Source of the DNA: Merluccius polli
Lineage: Eukaryota > Chordata > Actinopteri > Gadiformes > Merlucciidae
Length of the DNA stretch: 64,000 bases
Assembly (NCBI GenBank): GCA_030340625.1
Contig: JAOPHQ010005699.1
Location: 1-64,000, forward strand
Direction of reading: 5' to 3'
Below, in pieces: positions 52,346 through 64,000 of this stretch (positions are counted from its first letter, which is position 1; every line of letters starts with the position of its first letter). Below the pieces are notes generated by a model. That model did no database searches. It saw nothing but the letters and a program-made list of their open reading frames with translations, and was not told the DNA's origin. Position numbers and translations under genes: made by a program.

Positions 52346-55300
52346 TCACTCTCCAGCAGTTGGACGGTCATCCTGAGGTCTTCCACCACCGCATCAACGT
52401 CTGCTAGCGAGGTGGCGCGCCCCACGCTCAGCCGCAGCGCATTAGATGCCACCTCGGGGCTAATGCCACAGCTCAGCAGGATATGGGAAGGCCTGAGGGA
52501 CAACACCGCAGAGCCATAAGTCATAAGTACTTCAACTCATATGTTTCCAACCAAGTACTGGACACGGGTCTTTCACTGGTATTACAGAATGATTACCGCA
52601 AGAAAAATACATACATTGAAATGATGCTCTTATCCAAATCAAGTGACAGTAGCTGGGTTTCCATCCAAATGTATCGCAAATGTTAATCGAATTTTCAGAA
52701 AATCGGCAAAAGAAAATGCGAATGTATGTGCGTTTCCTTCCACTAATGTTATTCGAATATGAGGAGTTGGTGCAGAAGAGGAGGGCGCAATGAGATGACA
52801 TAATTAAAAAGAGCGCTGATCAAACCTCAAAACAAACCATCTAATATGGCATTTATGTTTATTTCTTGTACCATTTCAAGGAACGGTGCAGTCTCCTCTT
52901 CGGTCCACACATACCTGATATTTTCGTCTGCCGGCATTTTTCATCTCTCCAGTGGAGTGGAAACTGGAGTGACATTTAAGTCACATGATTTCTGTACGTC
53001 ATCTTTTATTCGCATTCATTCACTGAATTGGTTTCCATTGCACTTTGTCGAATTAACCTTTTATCGATACACCAACATTTCCACCTCCCTCAAGCAGAAA
53101 AACTTTTTATCGATTTTTTCGGCGTTTCAACTCAGGTTTTTTTATTCGCAAATTGAAAAAAACACACCTAGTGAATACAGAGATAGGTCATTAAGGAGCA
53201 GGTAGGGGTTAGACAGCACAGAGACAGGTCATTAAGGAGCAGGTAGGTGTTAGACAGTACAGAGACAGGTCATTAAGGAGCAGGTAGGGGTTTGACAGTA
53301 AAGAGACAGGTCATTAAGGAGCATATAGGGGTTAGACAGTACAGAGACAGGTCATTAAGGAGCAGGTAGGGGTTAGACAGTAAAGAGACAGGTCATTAAG
53401 GAGCAGGTAGGGGAAAGAGTACAGAGACAGGTCATTAAGGAGCAGGTAGGGGATAGGTAGTGAATTCAGATACATGTCATTAAGGAGCAGGTAGGGGTTA
53501 GACAGTACAGAGACATGTCATTAAGGAGCAGGTAGGGGTTAGACAGTAAAGAGACAGGTCTTTAAGGAGCAGGTAGGGGAAATACAGTACAGAGACAGGT
53601 CATTAAGGAGCAGGTAGGGGTTAGACAGTAAAGAGACAGGTCTTTAAGGAGCAGGTAGGGGAAATACAGTACAGAGATAGGTCATTAAGGAGCAGGTAGG
53701 GGTTAGGGGGTATCTTGCTCAAGGAAGCCTACAGGGTAGACCGTGTCAGTCATTCAGATATAATTGTGATCGTTAATAGACCTTACACATTATATCACTT
53801 TATTTTGTTCAAGTCATATTTGATATCATAGTTTGATAGTATAGTTACAATGGCATAACATCATACATACACATTATTGTCATATTATTAGTAACAACAC
53901 AATGTACTTTCTACTGTGTAGTAGTATTGTGAGTATTCACCTGTCGCAGAGGTCCGAGTGGCAGGCAGCTCCCACGCTGGCCAGCAGTCTCTTACAGCAG
54001 GACAATACCGTCAGACCTGCCGCCACACACACAGCAAGAGAACAATCCATCTGTCAGGACCTTGCGCTTCACAAACAGCCCAGAGCAGTTCACGACCCGG
54101 CCCTGCTGATGGCTGCTGCTCTATGATACTACACAAGCACTAGAGTGCAACAAGACTTTCCATTGGTTACTCACATGATGCTTAGGTGTTATGTCGTAAG
54201 GTTAGTTTAGATATTAGGTTAGAGATGGTTAGTTTAGGTATTAGGTTAGAGATGGTTAGTTTAGGTATTAGGTTAGAGATGGTTAGTTTAGGTATTAGGT
54301 TAGAGATGGTTTGTTTAGGTATTAGGTTAGAGATGGTTAGTTTAGGTGTTAGGTTAGAGATGGTTAGTTTAGGTATTAGGTTAGAGATGTTAGTTTAGGT
54401 ATTAGGTTAGAGATGGTTAGTTTAGATATTAGGTGAGAGATGGTTAGTTTAGGTATTAGGTTAGAGATGGTTAGTTTCGGTATTAGGTTAGAGATGGTTA
54501 GTTTAGGTATTAGTTTAGAAATGGTTAGTTTAGAAATTAGGTGAGAGATGGTTAGTTTAGGTGTTAGGTTAGAAATGGTTAAGGTTAGGTATTAGGTTAG
54601 AGATGGTTAAGTTTAGGTATTAGGTTAGAGATGGTTGTTAGGTTAAGGGTTAGGGTTAGTTAGGCGTGTTCAGGAGGAGGTAGAGGAGTCCATGAGGTCA
54701 CCTCGTAGACGTGGACCCAAGATGGAGACGTTGCAGGTGTTGGGGAGGGTCTCAGAACCAGGGAAGTGGCTGCTGAAGTGGATATTTTCCTCGCCAAAGA
54801 CCTCCTGACAGGAGAAACACACTCAACATCACAACGTTTAGATGGAAGCAACACATGAATCAGTACGAGGATCCAGATATGAAGTGGGAGAAAGATAGAT
54901 AGATAGATAGGTGTATACAGGTGTATACGAATGGAGTTATTAACTTACTTTGAGTTGTTGTTCCAAGTAAAGCCTGGTCTTCCTCAGGTGACTCTGGTAG
55001 TCATGGAGATTGGCCGTCACCAACTCTGCAGCCTAGCAATCGACAAATAGTATTTCAAGTTTGAATGTAGCTAAAGCAAAAGTTAAATCAGGAGATGACG
55101 TTCCCCTTCTATTTCTCATCAATCTATGCTATCAGTTCCAATGCTGCCATTGAAGACAGCTTCTAGGTGATAGAAGCAATCCTCCCACCATCTATACACA
55201 GCAAAAACACACATGGTACGCACCTTCCCCAGACCTGCGATCATCGGTGTGTTCTCTGTTCTGTAGAATAGAAAAATAGTTTAGTATCCTCCGGGCTGTG

Positions 55301-58300
55301 TTGTACGTGTCAGGTATTGATGACTCTGAGACGGACTACAACATCACCCTGGTCTGAAGTTCCTCTCCTGGCCCCCACCAAACAACATGGGGTACAAAGG
55401 GGTTTTGCTTCCCGGGCCGCGGATGTACAGCGCTCCGATACGCGGAGCGTAAAACTACAAGAGAAACCAAAGACTTAGAGAACGACTCATCTTTTACAAA
55501 GTCTACACAATGGCGCACACTGTTCCTGCCAGATAGAAGGTGAAGGCCCATCCACAGTGGTCCTCAGTGTAGACAACTTCTGGACTAGTAGATAGTCTGG
55601 TAGAAAATGGTGCTCCCGACTACATTTTGTGAGTCAACAAATCAAACATTAAAACATAGCAGCAGCCAATATCAATGATAGAACAGCTATGGTTTTGACT
55701 TTGACTTCATTGTATACTGCTCTTGGTATTCTTGTGTGTTTTTTCACTATTACTACACAGTAGTACCAACGATTTCACCCTTTAAATGGTTTTAACTTGG
55801 AAGCAAAGTTTTTATGGTAATCATGGAGGATTGTTGTAGTTTTTTGGTAATCATGGAGGATTGTTGTAGTTTTTTGGTAATCATGGAGAATTGTTGTAGT
55901 TTTTTGGTAATCATGGAGCATTGTTGTTGTTTTTTGGTAATCATGAAGGTTGTTACTAAATCCTCACCTTGTGTCCCACTATGGTGAGATAATCCACCCC
56001 CAGGTCAGCAACATCCACGTGGATCTTCCCCAAAGCTTGTGCGGCATCAGTGTGAAAGAGTATTCTGGAATGTCCACTCTGCTTAGTAACACCATTCACC
56101 TTCTGGCAGAGCTCCCTGATTGGCTGCAAAGAGAGAAAGTGCTTTCAAAATACTACCATGGTGTTGAAATGTGACCGCGGTTAAATTAGTTTCGGGTTTA
56201 CATTTTAAAGGTGCGGTGTGTAGGATTTAGTGGCATCTACTGTAGCAATGAGGTTGCAGATTGCAATCAACTGAATACCCCTTTAAGCATACACCCTTTA
56301 AACAAGGGTGTATGCTTAACCTTGAAAGACACTGGAGTCCTACCATGACGACTCCGGTCTCGTTGTTGGCCAGCATGATGGAGATCAGACATGTGTTGGG
56401 TCTCACCGCGCCCAGCAGGTCCTCCACCTCCACCCGCCCAGTAACCTTGGAGACCGCCACGCACGTCACTTCTGTCAGTATTAAGACACGTTGAGGTAAC
56501 AGGAAATAAGTCAATCAATAAACTATGAACAAAGTTTATCGTTTATATTTTTACTGTCTATTTGTCCAGCTGTATGCCATGTTGAACGTTTAATACAAGA
56601 GAGAGAGACGCGATGAGTTTAAAATAAATTGACAATAAATCAAACTATAAATAAAGACTTTGATTCTCTCGATAACCGTTCATCCGATTGACATCACACT
56701 TAGCGGGTATATCGCTGAGGACCCAAGGAAGCACAGTGTCGAGTGTGAAGTTGTCTGGATGAGCGAGAAAGCTGCAAGCAGCAATACCGGAGGCCGAGCA
56801 ATCAGCCTCTGGTATTGAAAATGGTTAACATTTTCATCTAGTCCAGACTTCAGAAGTTCCAGAACATTCTGGTTTCTGACCAGCTTGTCCAGTCTTCTGC
56901 AGGTTCTCTGCCACCAGCTTGATGGAGTCGTGTTCTACGTTGGAGATGATGATGTGAGGCCGCCTTCCGTTCAGGTTCTCCTCAGGTGCTCCTCCTGAGC
57001 TCTGATCTCCAGCAGTGGAACTTCTCTTGAAGTTCTCCATAGCGCTGTGGAACACCAGATTGTTGGCCTGGAAGGAAAGAGGCAAAGAAGTTAGACATTT
57101 CTACTACTCTGTGTGTAGACATATTTTTCTGCATATGTTTTTGTTGTTTTATTACATGTTACATATTACATGTGATATTCTACTACTTTACTGTACTTGC
57201 TGCTGTGGGACCTGAATATCCTGTCTGGGATCAATGAAGTATTACCTTATCTTATCTTAATGCCTGGAGCTGGTGCAGATGAAATGAGATGGCATAAAAT
57301 GACTTCTGACACAAATACATGGAACTCATTTTGAACCCTAACCCTAAATGTATCAAATATGATCAATTAACTCTCTATAATCTATCTATCTATAAACTAC
57401 ATTTCTACAATTTCAGTGTCTCACCTCTGTTCCACCAGAAGTGAAAACAATGTCCTCTGCTGTCCCTCCGACCATGGCGGCCACGTCCTTTCTGGCTTTA
57501 CAGATGAGGGCCTTGGCTTTAGCTCCTGCAGGAAACATGGTGGGAGACATGCTGGTCTCATTCACATCTAGTAAATTAGCAGGATGTGCTAACATGTTGG
57601 TTACATTCACATCTAGTCATTTAGCAGGATACGCTAACATGTTGATATGCTATAGTAGAGTATGACTTATGTTCACCTGCGATGTAGTTACTGCTGGGGT
57701 TACCCCAGGCGTCCCTCAGGGCTTCTGAAACAGCCTGGATCACAGCTGGCTCCAGCGGTGTGGTTGCATTGTAGTCCATGTAGATCCTCCATTTAAAACA
57801 CCACACAAACATGTATGGATGGTAGGGCTGGGCGATGTGGCCAAACTCTTCTATCACGTTATAGGTAATTTAATATCTGGATAACGATATATATCACAAT
57901 ATAGCTTGTTTTCTGGTAACTCAATAAATAAATAGTCTATATAAAATAACCACATGGTAAAGCCTATTTTTGTATACTATGAATGTGTGAATAAATATTT
58001 AAATGAAAAGTAGTGAATGAAATGAAAAGAGTATTTGCTCATTTATTTCATCAATTTAATGTAATGTAGCCTTTAAAACCAGGAAAAGACAACACTTATG
58101 CCATATCACGATATTACGGTATCCAAAATCTAACACAATATGTAGTCTCATATCACGATATCGATATAATATCATGATATTGCCCAGCCCTAATGTACGG
58201 ATATTTAAGTACAACAACAGCCTGTGTCAATACTCTAATATCAATAGTAACTCAAATGTGTGATTTGATTAATAACTTTTCTACAATTAGAACAATCTTA

Positions 58301-58656
58301 GGTTTGACACCCTTCAAATTGCGTACATGATATCTGGCCTTTCATTGGCTTGTCATGATGTATGAAGACTGTTCATGTTGTCACTGGTACAGCAGTGTAT
58401 ACACATGTGTATACAGGCCTAATTTTGTCTGTAATATTCTATATAGTGTATATTTAATATTTATATTACAAAAGAAACATTTGTCTTTTCATAAAGATCA
58501 CAGTGATCAATTAATGTATTACATAAAAAGTACAGTTCAAAAAAGATATTTCTGATTCAGATTTTATGAAATGCTTCTACTTGATGTTCTGATTCCCTAC
58601 CTGTCATCGTTCTGCTCTTCAGGAGGATCGGTGCGTGCAGAGACCTGTTCAGCCAT
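52294..58656 (-). CDS. scly: Selenocysteine lyase, 12 coding exons
   Basis: PLP-dependent class V aminotransferase-fold enzyme that splits selenocysteine into alanine and selenide; cytosolic. Exons (minus, 5' to 3'): 58656-58601, 57786-57677, 57525-57425, 57067-56881, 56471-56344, 56123-55968, 55454-55348, 55260-55224, 55032-54949, 54804-54702, 54016-53941, 52492-52294. All junctions are GT-AG and in phase and sum to 447 codons, close to the human length (about 445). Visible family motifs: IYMDYNATTPLEP at the N-terminus, TSGGTE, EHDSIKL, IMLANNETGVVM, HTDAAQALGK, the PLP-lysine motif TIVGHK (Lys about 246, at the exon 6/7 junction), LFGGGQERNF, and the catalytic-cysteine motif AACHSD (Cys about 375). 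The start is the first ATG of exon 1, which encodes a short acidic leader before the conserved core. The last codons overlap a tandem repeat (see findings). A minus-strand AATAAA lies at 52009-52014. Identification is very secure; the exon 4 donor is the least certain boundary. Confidence 0.95.
52660..53170. mobile_element. Probable DNA transposon remnant in scly
   Basis: GCTGGGTTTCCATCCAAATG at the left and an inverted, degenerate ATTCGCAAATTG at the right, with TATCG repeats inside. Ends are imperfect, so this is tentative. Confidence 0.4.
53175..53760 (+). repeat. 41-bp SINE-derived minisatellite, about 13 copies
   Basis: Units GGTCATTAAGGAGCAGGTAG plus GGGTTAGACAGTACAGAGACA, followed by the parental SINE 3' part GGTATCTTGCTCAAGGAAGC and TACAGGGTAGACC. 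Confidence 0.93.
54195..54655 (+). repeat. 27-bp minisatellite, about 17 copies
   Basis: Unit GGTATTAGGTTAGAGATGGT plus TAGTTTA. Its period is nine codons, which explains the open plus-strand frame; no gene is implied. Abuts the scly exon at 54702. Confidence 0.95.
55818..55960 (+). repeat. 30-bp tandem repeat, five copies
   Basis: TTTTTGGTAATCATGGAGGA plus TTGTTGTAG, ending about 10 bp from the scly exon at 55968. Confidence 0.9.
56206..56283 (+). mobile_element. MITE fragment in scly
   Basis: AAGGTGCGGTGTGTAGGATT and GATTGCAATCAACTGAATAC, the same family as 26729-26825 in the other orientation. Confidence 0.6.
56284..56318. repeat. Perfect 15-bp hairpin in scly intron 5
   Basis: Arms TAAGCATACACCCTT and AAGGGTGTATGCTTA with a 5-nt loop, about 25 bp downstream of the exon 5 donor. 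Confidence 0.9.
56665..56815 (+). repeat. Dispersed repeat, copy 2
   Basis: Same sequence as 23130-23285, with shared landmarks TATCGCTGAGGACCC and AAAGCTGCAAGCAG. Confidence 0.7.
57540..57660 (+). repeat. About 46-bp tandem repeat in scly
   Basis: Two and a half copies around CATTCACATCTAGTAAATTA and GCAGGATGTGCTAACATG. Confidence 0.8.
57819..58192. mobile_element. hAT MITE (AGGGCTGGGCGAT ends)
   Basis: 374 bp with inverted ends AGGGCTGGGCGATGTGG and TATTGCCCAGCCCT, flanked by ATGTATGG and ATGTACGG (8-bp duplication with one change). Lies in scly intron 1, its end 32 bp from the exon 2 acceptor. Confidence 0.88.
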
Positions 58657-58749
58657 AGCCTACACACCAACAACGTGTGTTATACAGGACTGCATTCATT
58701 TGGCTAATTGTCCATTCATGATTAACGACAGTGTGTTACATGTCAATGT

Positions 58750-59030
58750 TAATGTTGGTAGAAAATATACAGTATAGAGATACTATATATGTTATATTAG
58801 TATAAAGTATACAGTATAGAGATACTATATGTTATGTTAGTATAATAAAGAAGTAAAGAGCTACTGTATGGTATGTTAGTATAAAGTATACAGTATAGAG
58901 ATGCTATGTTATGTAAGTTCAAAGTATACAGTATTGAGATACAATATGTTATGTCAGTATAATAGAGTAGTATATATATACTATGTTATGTTAATATAAA
59001 GTATACATACATATATATTAATCATAAAGA
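58750..59030 (+). repeat. About 50-bp AT-rich tandem repeat
   Basis: Units of GTATACAGTATAGAGATACT plus ATATGTTATGTTAGTATAA, about five copies, immediately upstream of the scly start codon, so it may overlap the promoter. Confidence 0.85.
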
Positions 59031-60220
59031 CAGTATAGTAGGATAGTTATGGAATAGGAGGAACAGACAACTTTTTAATGTAAATTGTGAAGCAATAATA
59101 ACCTCTTCCTAATACAGTAAATGGGTACTTTAGCTTCAGGCTAACATATGAACCCATTCATCTTAAACAGCATGATCGTCTCGAAACAGCGCAATTATAG
59201 TTTTTATTGATGCTAAAGTGAGCTGACCTTGTACACTGACGACGAAGTCTCAGAGAAAACAATATGTATAAGCGTAAATACAAAGTAAATGAATAACTAA
59301 AAGCAGGTTTACGAGTGTTTCGAAACACCCGCCGTCTAGCTCCGCCCCTTCCCTGCGTTGCCAGATTTACCGCGATGTAAACACGCAAGATCAGCCACAA
59401 CGTGACTCACTTTTAATTAAAATAATCTAACTACTCTTTTCATCTTGAATGGACTTATGCCAACCGGAATTCACAAGATCTCTATTGTTTTTTTTCTATT
59501 TTAAATCTTTGTTGGTTACATAGTGCATGCTGAAACTACACCTTATTTTACGGACCTGGCAACTGTGATATGTCAACTGTTATTCAAGTGTGGTCAAAGT
59601 TATGGAGAATTATGTTAATAATTATTATTTGATAATTATTATAATATAATAATTATGTTAATCAACATGTATTTAGTAGACCCGATCAGTCCAGAGACTG
59701 AGATTAAAGTCACTTTACATTGGCCTCACTGAATTAAGATAGTGGGCCTAATTGATCCTCTGATTCCATTGACCTATTGGAGTGTGGCTGTGACTGACAT
59801 TTGGCACATGGCGCCATACTCCACTGTAGTGACATTGTAAACCTTGACCAAACTGCAAGGGTCATTCTGAGGTTAGAAGGGACCATAGACATAGGGGACA
59901 GTTAGCATGTGATACTATGAAGACTAGAATTTAAATAATGAAAGATCAGTTAAGATATACTATATTAAGAGACACTTAATTCCACAAGAAGAAATATCAA
60001 CTAGATTCAATCAAATCTGTGTGTGTGTGTTTGTGTGTGTGTGTAACTAACATTTGAACTTTTAGGTATGAACGTTTGGTTTCTTTGTTTTCAGTGCTAA
60101 TGTTATGGCATCTTTGTAAAAATAACAATTTTACCAAACATTAAGGTACTTTTCACACAATAAGTTGGCCTATGATTGAAGCATGACACAAGGAGACAAA
60201 AGTGTGTTGCATAATTTTCC
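59031..60220. other. Intergenic, no gene seen
   Basis: AT-rich region between the scly start and the end of the right-edge gene, with a short GT run at 60018-60042. Confidence 0.4.
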
Positions 60221-60222
60221 TT

Positions 60223-60228
60223 TTTATT
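60223..60228 (-). terminator. Candidate polyadenylation signal of the right-edge gene
   Basis: AATAAA on the minus strand 3.3 kb after the TGA at 63536. The stretch between holds CA, GA and G runs and a 25-bp repeat but no convincing coding sequence, compatible with a long 3' UTR. Confidence 0.35.
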
Positions 60229-60504
60229 TAATATATGACAATGTGTTTAGTGTACACAAATATCTGACGCTTAACTCTAACACTCAACACAACAATGGAA
60301 GCGCTGGCCATTTCAGATTGTACAAATGGTGACAGCTTTATAATACACTTTCACAGCAGTCGGGTTTATGTACAATGCAAAGGAAGCGCCCAGTGGGGCA
60401 AACGCAAGGCTTTTAAAATTAAAGCGTGGTTAGATGTGGAAGCACAAACATAAATGAAAAAGATTAACGTCCCCTTGTTGTGGATGAATCAACAGTGATC
60501 TGTC

Positions 60505-60585
60505 AATCACACACACACACACACACAGGCACGCACGCACACACACACACACGCACGCACGCACGCACGCACGCAAACACACACC
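60505..60585 (+). repeat. CA/CG compound microsatellite
   Basis: ACACAC with GCACGCACGC interruptions. Confidence 0.9.
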
Positions 60586-61254
60586 TACAATCGTCAGGAA
60601 ACCAGGAGGAACACACTGCGATACAGCGAGTTCCTTTTTAGTGATTTACATTCAGTGTGAAAACTCAGTGTTGTACCAGGAAGAAGATGGCTGACAGATT
60701 GGGGATCTTTGGGGAGAAATAATAAAAGCAGAAAAGCACAAGACCCAAAAGGACAACTTAAAGTATGAAGTCCCATTGGATCCACAAACTGGATGGAACC
60801 AGTGGATTTATTCCTGTGGTTGAAATAATAAACTCAAGATTTAACAATGAATTCAGTGTAATTCAGAAATGTCAAGTGTTGGATATGTAAAATAAAAATA
60901 ATAGGAATGCACATTTTGATCTTGCTTTCATTGCAACTCGCAGGACTCCTAACATGATATGAACACAACGGAATGTCATTTGAATATCGTTTAACCTCCC
61001 AATCGCTGTACCACATGTCAAAGTACCATGAACACACATTTCCTCGTCAGATAAGGTAGCACTGAACAGCAGTAATATGTTGAGTGACATGAGAAATTAA
61101 AGAGGGCCTATCATCTAGATGTGTACGGCAGTAAGCAGACTATATTCAAGGTGTGCCTCACAGAATAATCAAGCTCACAGGTGGGTGTTTTTTTCTTTTT
61201 CTTAAGATGGAAAATACCAATGGCCCCTATCTTATTTTTACTATTTTACTAGTC

Positions 61255-61395
61255 GCTTAAAAGACACTTTTATCCAAAGTGACTTACAGTGAATCCAGAT
61301 ACATGTCGTTACAGAGCAGGGGTACCTACAGGTAGACTGAGGACATTGGGGATCGAACCCAGAACCTTCAGGCTGGGAACACCTCGAACCTAAGA
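61255..61395 (+). mobile_element. SINE copy, best preserved
   Basis: ACTTTTATCCAAAGTGACTT, GTACCTACAGGTAGACTG, GGGGATCGAACCCAGAACC and GGCTGGGAAC in order. A single unexpanded copy. Confidence 0.75.
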
Positions 61396-61970
61396 ATAGT
61401 CATAGGTCAAAATGTTCTACACAGAGAAATACACTGTCCGCAACACATATTTTGATGTTTTCTTGACGTAGTATTTGACGCTAACACTACTGTGGTACTA
61501 CTAGTGGATGGATGATTAAAATCACGGATGGATGTTGTGATTTCAAGGCCTTGAGTTAAGTTCTTATCAGACATTTTGACTACGGGGACATTAGTAAAGT
61601 GCATAGGAGACAGGCTATGTCGCTATGTGGTGATGCAATGAAAGTCCATGGAATTAGAAATGAAAAATATCGCTGTGAATAACATGAATTTGTAAATTTG
61701 TCTTTTTAACTTCCACTTTTAGGTGACAGATTCCACCCTGACCAAATTGTGGACATGATATCAACAAGATTATCTGGTTAGTTTTTTCTTTGTGTAGCGA
61801 TATGTGCTAGACTGTTAAATGAAACCACTCTGTCTACAACTCACTCCCACATACTAAACATACTCAAGAATCCATTACATACGAGTCTGACTACATCTGT
61901 TCAGATCGCCGGGGACGACGGTTTAGACGGACAGTGTCAGAGCAAGATGGAGTAGAAAGAGATTGCGTTT

Positions 61971-61973
<3 letters not shown>

Positions 61974-62050
<77 letters not shown>
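61974..62050 (+). repeat. (GA)n microsatellite
   Basis: About 37 GA units. Confidence 0.95.
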
Positions 62051-62059
62051 CACTACATC

Positions 62060-63000
62060 GATCGTCTATTTAAATTACCCAGCAGCCCCTGCCCTAGCCT
62101 ACAAACTAAGAATGCACAAAACAGGCTAACTATGTTTTCTCTACGCTAGAGTCGACCTACAAACACGCACAATGTCCGTCTTCAACTGGGTTGAAGGTCG
62201 TTAACGACCATCCGATATTCAAGTTATTCTCAGAGCAAGACAGTGGGCATAATTCATTTCTGTATTCCTCATGTTATCGATCAAGAAGTTAAAAGTGGGT
62301 TGGGGGATGAGGTGAGGGTATTAATATGTTTAATAAACTCATGTTAAAAAGTGCGGGGTGCAGAAATTGCACGGTACTACAACTTTAGAAATATAAATGC
62401 CTTTTATAAATAAATACATGCAGAAATAAATAATAAGACCTGTTAAGATACCTAAATATATCACAGAGAGAGATAAATAAAAAGGGGGGGGGGGGGGGGG
62501 TAGAAATTGAGATTAAATCTGATGATAGATTATCGACTGAGGGACAGCAGAGATGAAACTTTTTCCTGTTTCACCAGCAACATTCTTCTACCTCCTGTAC
62601 TTGATCCTCAGTGGTCGACCGTATGTTGTATTTCTGACATATTGTCCAATCCCACAACTGAACCTGAACACAAAGTTTTAAAGTAATAAATTTAGCTGTC
62701 GTGTATATGTTGTTTGTTTTTTTAAATCAGTAACCCTATAATGTAGTATTTTGTTTTAATGCAAACCAGTTTAAACGCTGTATATACTGTAGTTCTAGCA
62801 TAATGGAGAAGAAACTGCACTTTTTTCATATTTTCGTACTTTAGCAACAGTTGATATGCAAATGAAGTGACTCTTATCGCCATTGGCAGCCGTAAGTAAT
62901 GGTTACAATCGCTGCCGCTTGTTTTTTTGTTTTGTTTTGTTTTTCAAGGAAGGAACACGTAAAGCTCAGAGTGTCGCGGACAACAATTACAATCACCACA
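62060..63000. other. Putative 3' UTR of the right-edge gene
   Basis: AT-rich, with a G-run of about 17 at 62485-62501; no coding exon seen. Confidence 0.3.
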
Positions 63001-63034
63001 CGCACAAAACTGCTGCCTCACGGTAGCGCACAAA

Positions 63035-63305
63035 CTGTACTGCGACATCGTACTGCGATATCGTAGCGCACATCGTACCGCGATATTGTAGCGCACATTG
63101 AACCGCGATATCGTAGCGTACATCGCACCGCATTATCAGACCGTACATAGTACCATGATATCGTAGTGTACATCGTAACCACGATATCGTAGCGCACATC
63201 ATACTGCCATATCGGAGCGTACATCGTACCGCGTTATCAGAGCGTACATCGTACCATGATATCGTAGTGCACATTGTAACCGCGATATTGTAGCGTACAT
63301 CGTGG
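63035..63305 (+). repeat. About 25-bp minisatellite with ATATCG core
   Basis: Units CCGCGATATCGTAGCGTACA plus TCGTA, about ten copies, CpG-rich and partly palindromic. Confidence 0.9.
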
Positions 63306-63535
63306 TCCTCGAACAGAGGTCAGCTCAATCCAGAGAACGACACAACAGCAGCAGCAAAAGGCTTGACACACACGGGGGACAGGGGTTGCAGGGGTAGGGG
63401 GTCGCAGGGGTCGGGGGTCGTGGGGCCAGAGGAGTTCTGGATCTTGAGAAGGCAGGTAATGAACTGAGCATGTGCAGGTGTTGGTGGTGACGGTGGTGTA
63501 GGAAAAGGTGTGGAGGAGGAGGAGGTGGGGTGAGA

Positions 63536-63625
63536 TCATTCTACAGGTTCAGTCTTTGTGTTCTGGTGGGTCCAGAGTCTCCTCACATCCTCAGCGGTCC
63601 AGCTCTTCTCCTGGACAGCTTCGAC
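63536..63625 (-). CDS. Last coding exon of an unrecognised gene
   Basis: After an acceptor ending GTGTGTGTCAG the minus strand encodes 29 codons, from VEAVQEKSWTAEDVRRLW to KTEPVE, then TGA at 63536-63538. To its left lie 3.3 kb without coding signal ending in an AATAAA, which suits a 3' UTR. In human the gene before SCLY on this strand is UBE2F, but this peptide is not the UBE2F C-terminus I know, so the gene is unnamed. The rest lies beyond the right edge. Confidence 0.4.
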   Translation of the reverse strand, partial: VEAVQEKSWTAEDVRRLWTHQNTKTEPVE

Positions 63626-63639
63626 CTGACACACACACA

Positions 63640-64000
63640 ATTTTACACATTTGTAGTATAATGACTGGACCATTTAAAGTTGCTCTAGGTAACTTTTGCT
63701 AGTTTACCAAGAGCTAGCTTGAATTAAAAAAAAAAATCTTTTCAGCCTTCCATGGATTCATATGTATACTACACACAAACTCCGCCGACGCGGAGGCGCG
63801 AAGTCGCAAAGTCCATTCATTTCTGTTAATGGACACCTCGAAGGGCATTATCCCGCTTATACCATGGTCACTTACGAAAGAAAGAAATGTTTAATCAATT
63901 AATAATACTTGAATGTGTTTTAGAGTTAAAATCGTGAGGTTTTTTTTATTTTTACAAGTTGAGCGGACTATTTAATATCTCCCGTATGCAGGCGTTGCCA
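63640..64000. other. Right edge, no gene seen
   Basis: Intron of the right-edge gene if that call is right. A transposon-like end (TAAAGTTGCTCTAGGTAACT) begins at about 63675 and no partner end is visible. Confidence 0.35.

Overview
The window is vertebrate nuclear DNA, almost certainly from a teleost fish. The genes are split into GT-AG exons, the introns are packed with fish-type DNA transposons (hAT-like and TTAA-flanked elements), non-LTR retrotransposons and SINE-like repeats, and micro- and minisatellites are very dense. Every confident gene is on the minus strand. Read in the direction of transcription (right to left) the order is scly, espnl, klhl30. This is the SCLY-ESPNL-KLHL30 order and orientation I know from human 2q37.3, so the block is conserved synteny. 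The gene calls rest on reading exon translations against remembered family sequences. No search was run.

Layout. 60.2-63.6 kb: probable 3' UTR and last coding exon of an unrecognised minus-strand gene. 58.66-52.29 kb: scly (selenocysteine lyase), 12 exons, 447 codons, all junctions in phase. 50.71-30.28 kb: espnl (espin-like), with an N-terminal ankyrin block at 50.7-46.4 kb, then a 9 kb gap where middle exons are only tentative, then 37.4-30.3 kb with the actin-regulatory middle and C-terminus. 28.88-20.84 kb: klhl30, 7 exons, 595 codons, BTB-BACK-Kelch. 17.35 kb to the left edge: an unrecognised gene built from four phase-compatible exons (17.35, 16.7, 16.1 kb and 89-1). Its putative promoter carries a CCAAT box and two RFX X-box-like motifs. 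Its last visible intron would be about 16 kb and is filled with transposons and satellites.

1-20 kb is mainly a transposon and satellite reservoir: a hAT element inside a C-rich array, a 1.2 kb 26-bp satellite, three-deep nested transposons, several elements inserted into (TA)n, TTAA elements inserted into a SINE-related minisatellite, and an L2-type LINE inside another element.

The three known genes do not form a pathway. SCLY recycles selenium from selenocysteine. Espin-like proteins act on actin bundles (stereocilia in mammals). KLHL30 is a muscle-enriched BTB-Kelch protein, presumably a Cullin-3 adaptor. I found no bacterial-type operon, CRISPR array, rRNA gene or intact tRNA gene.
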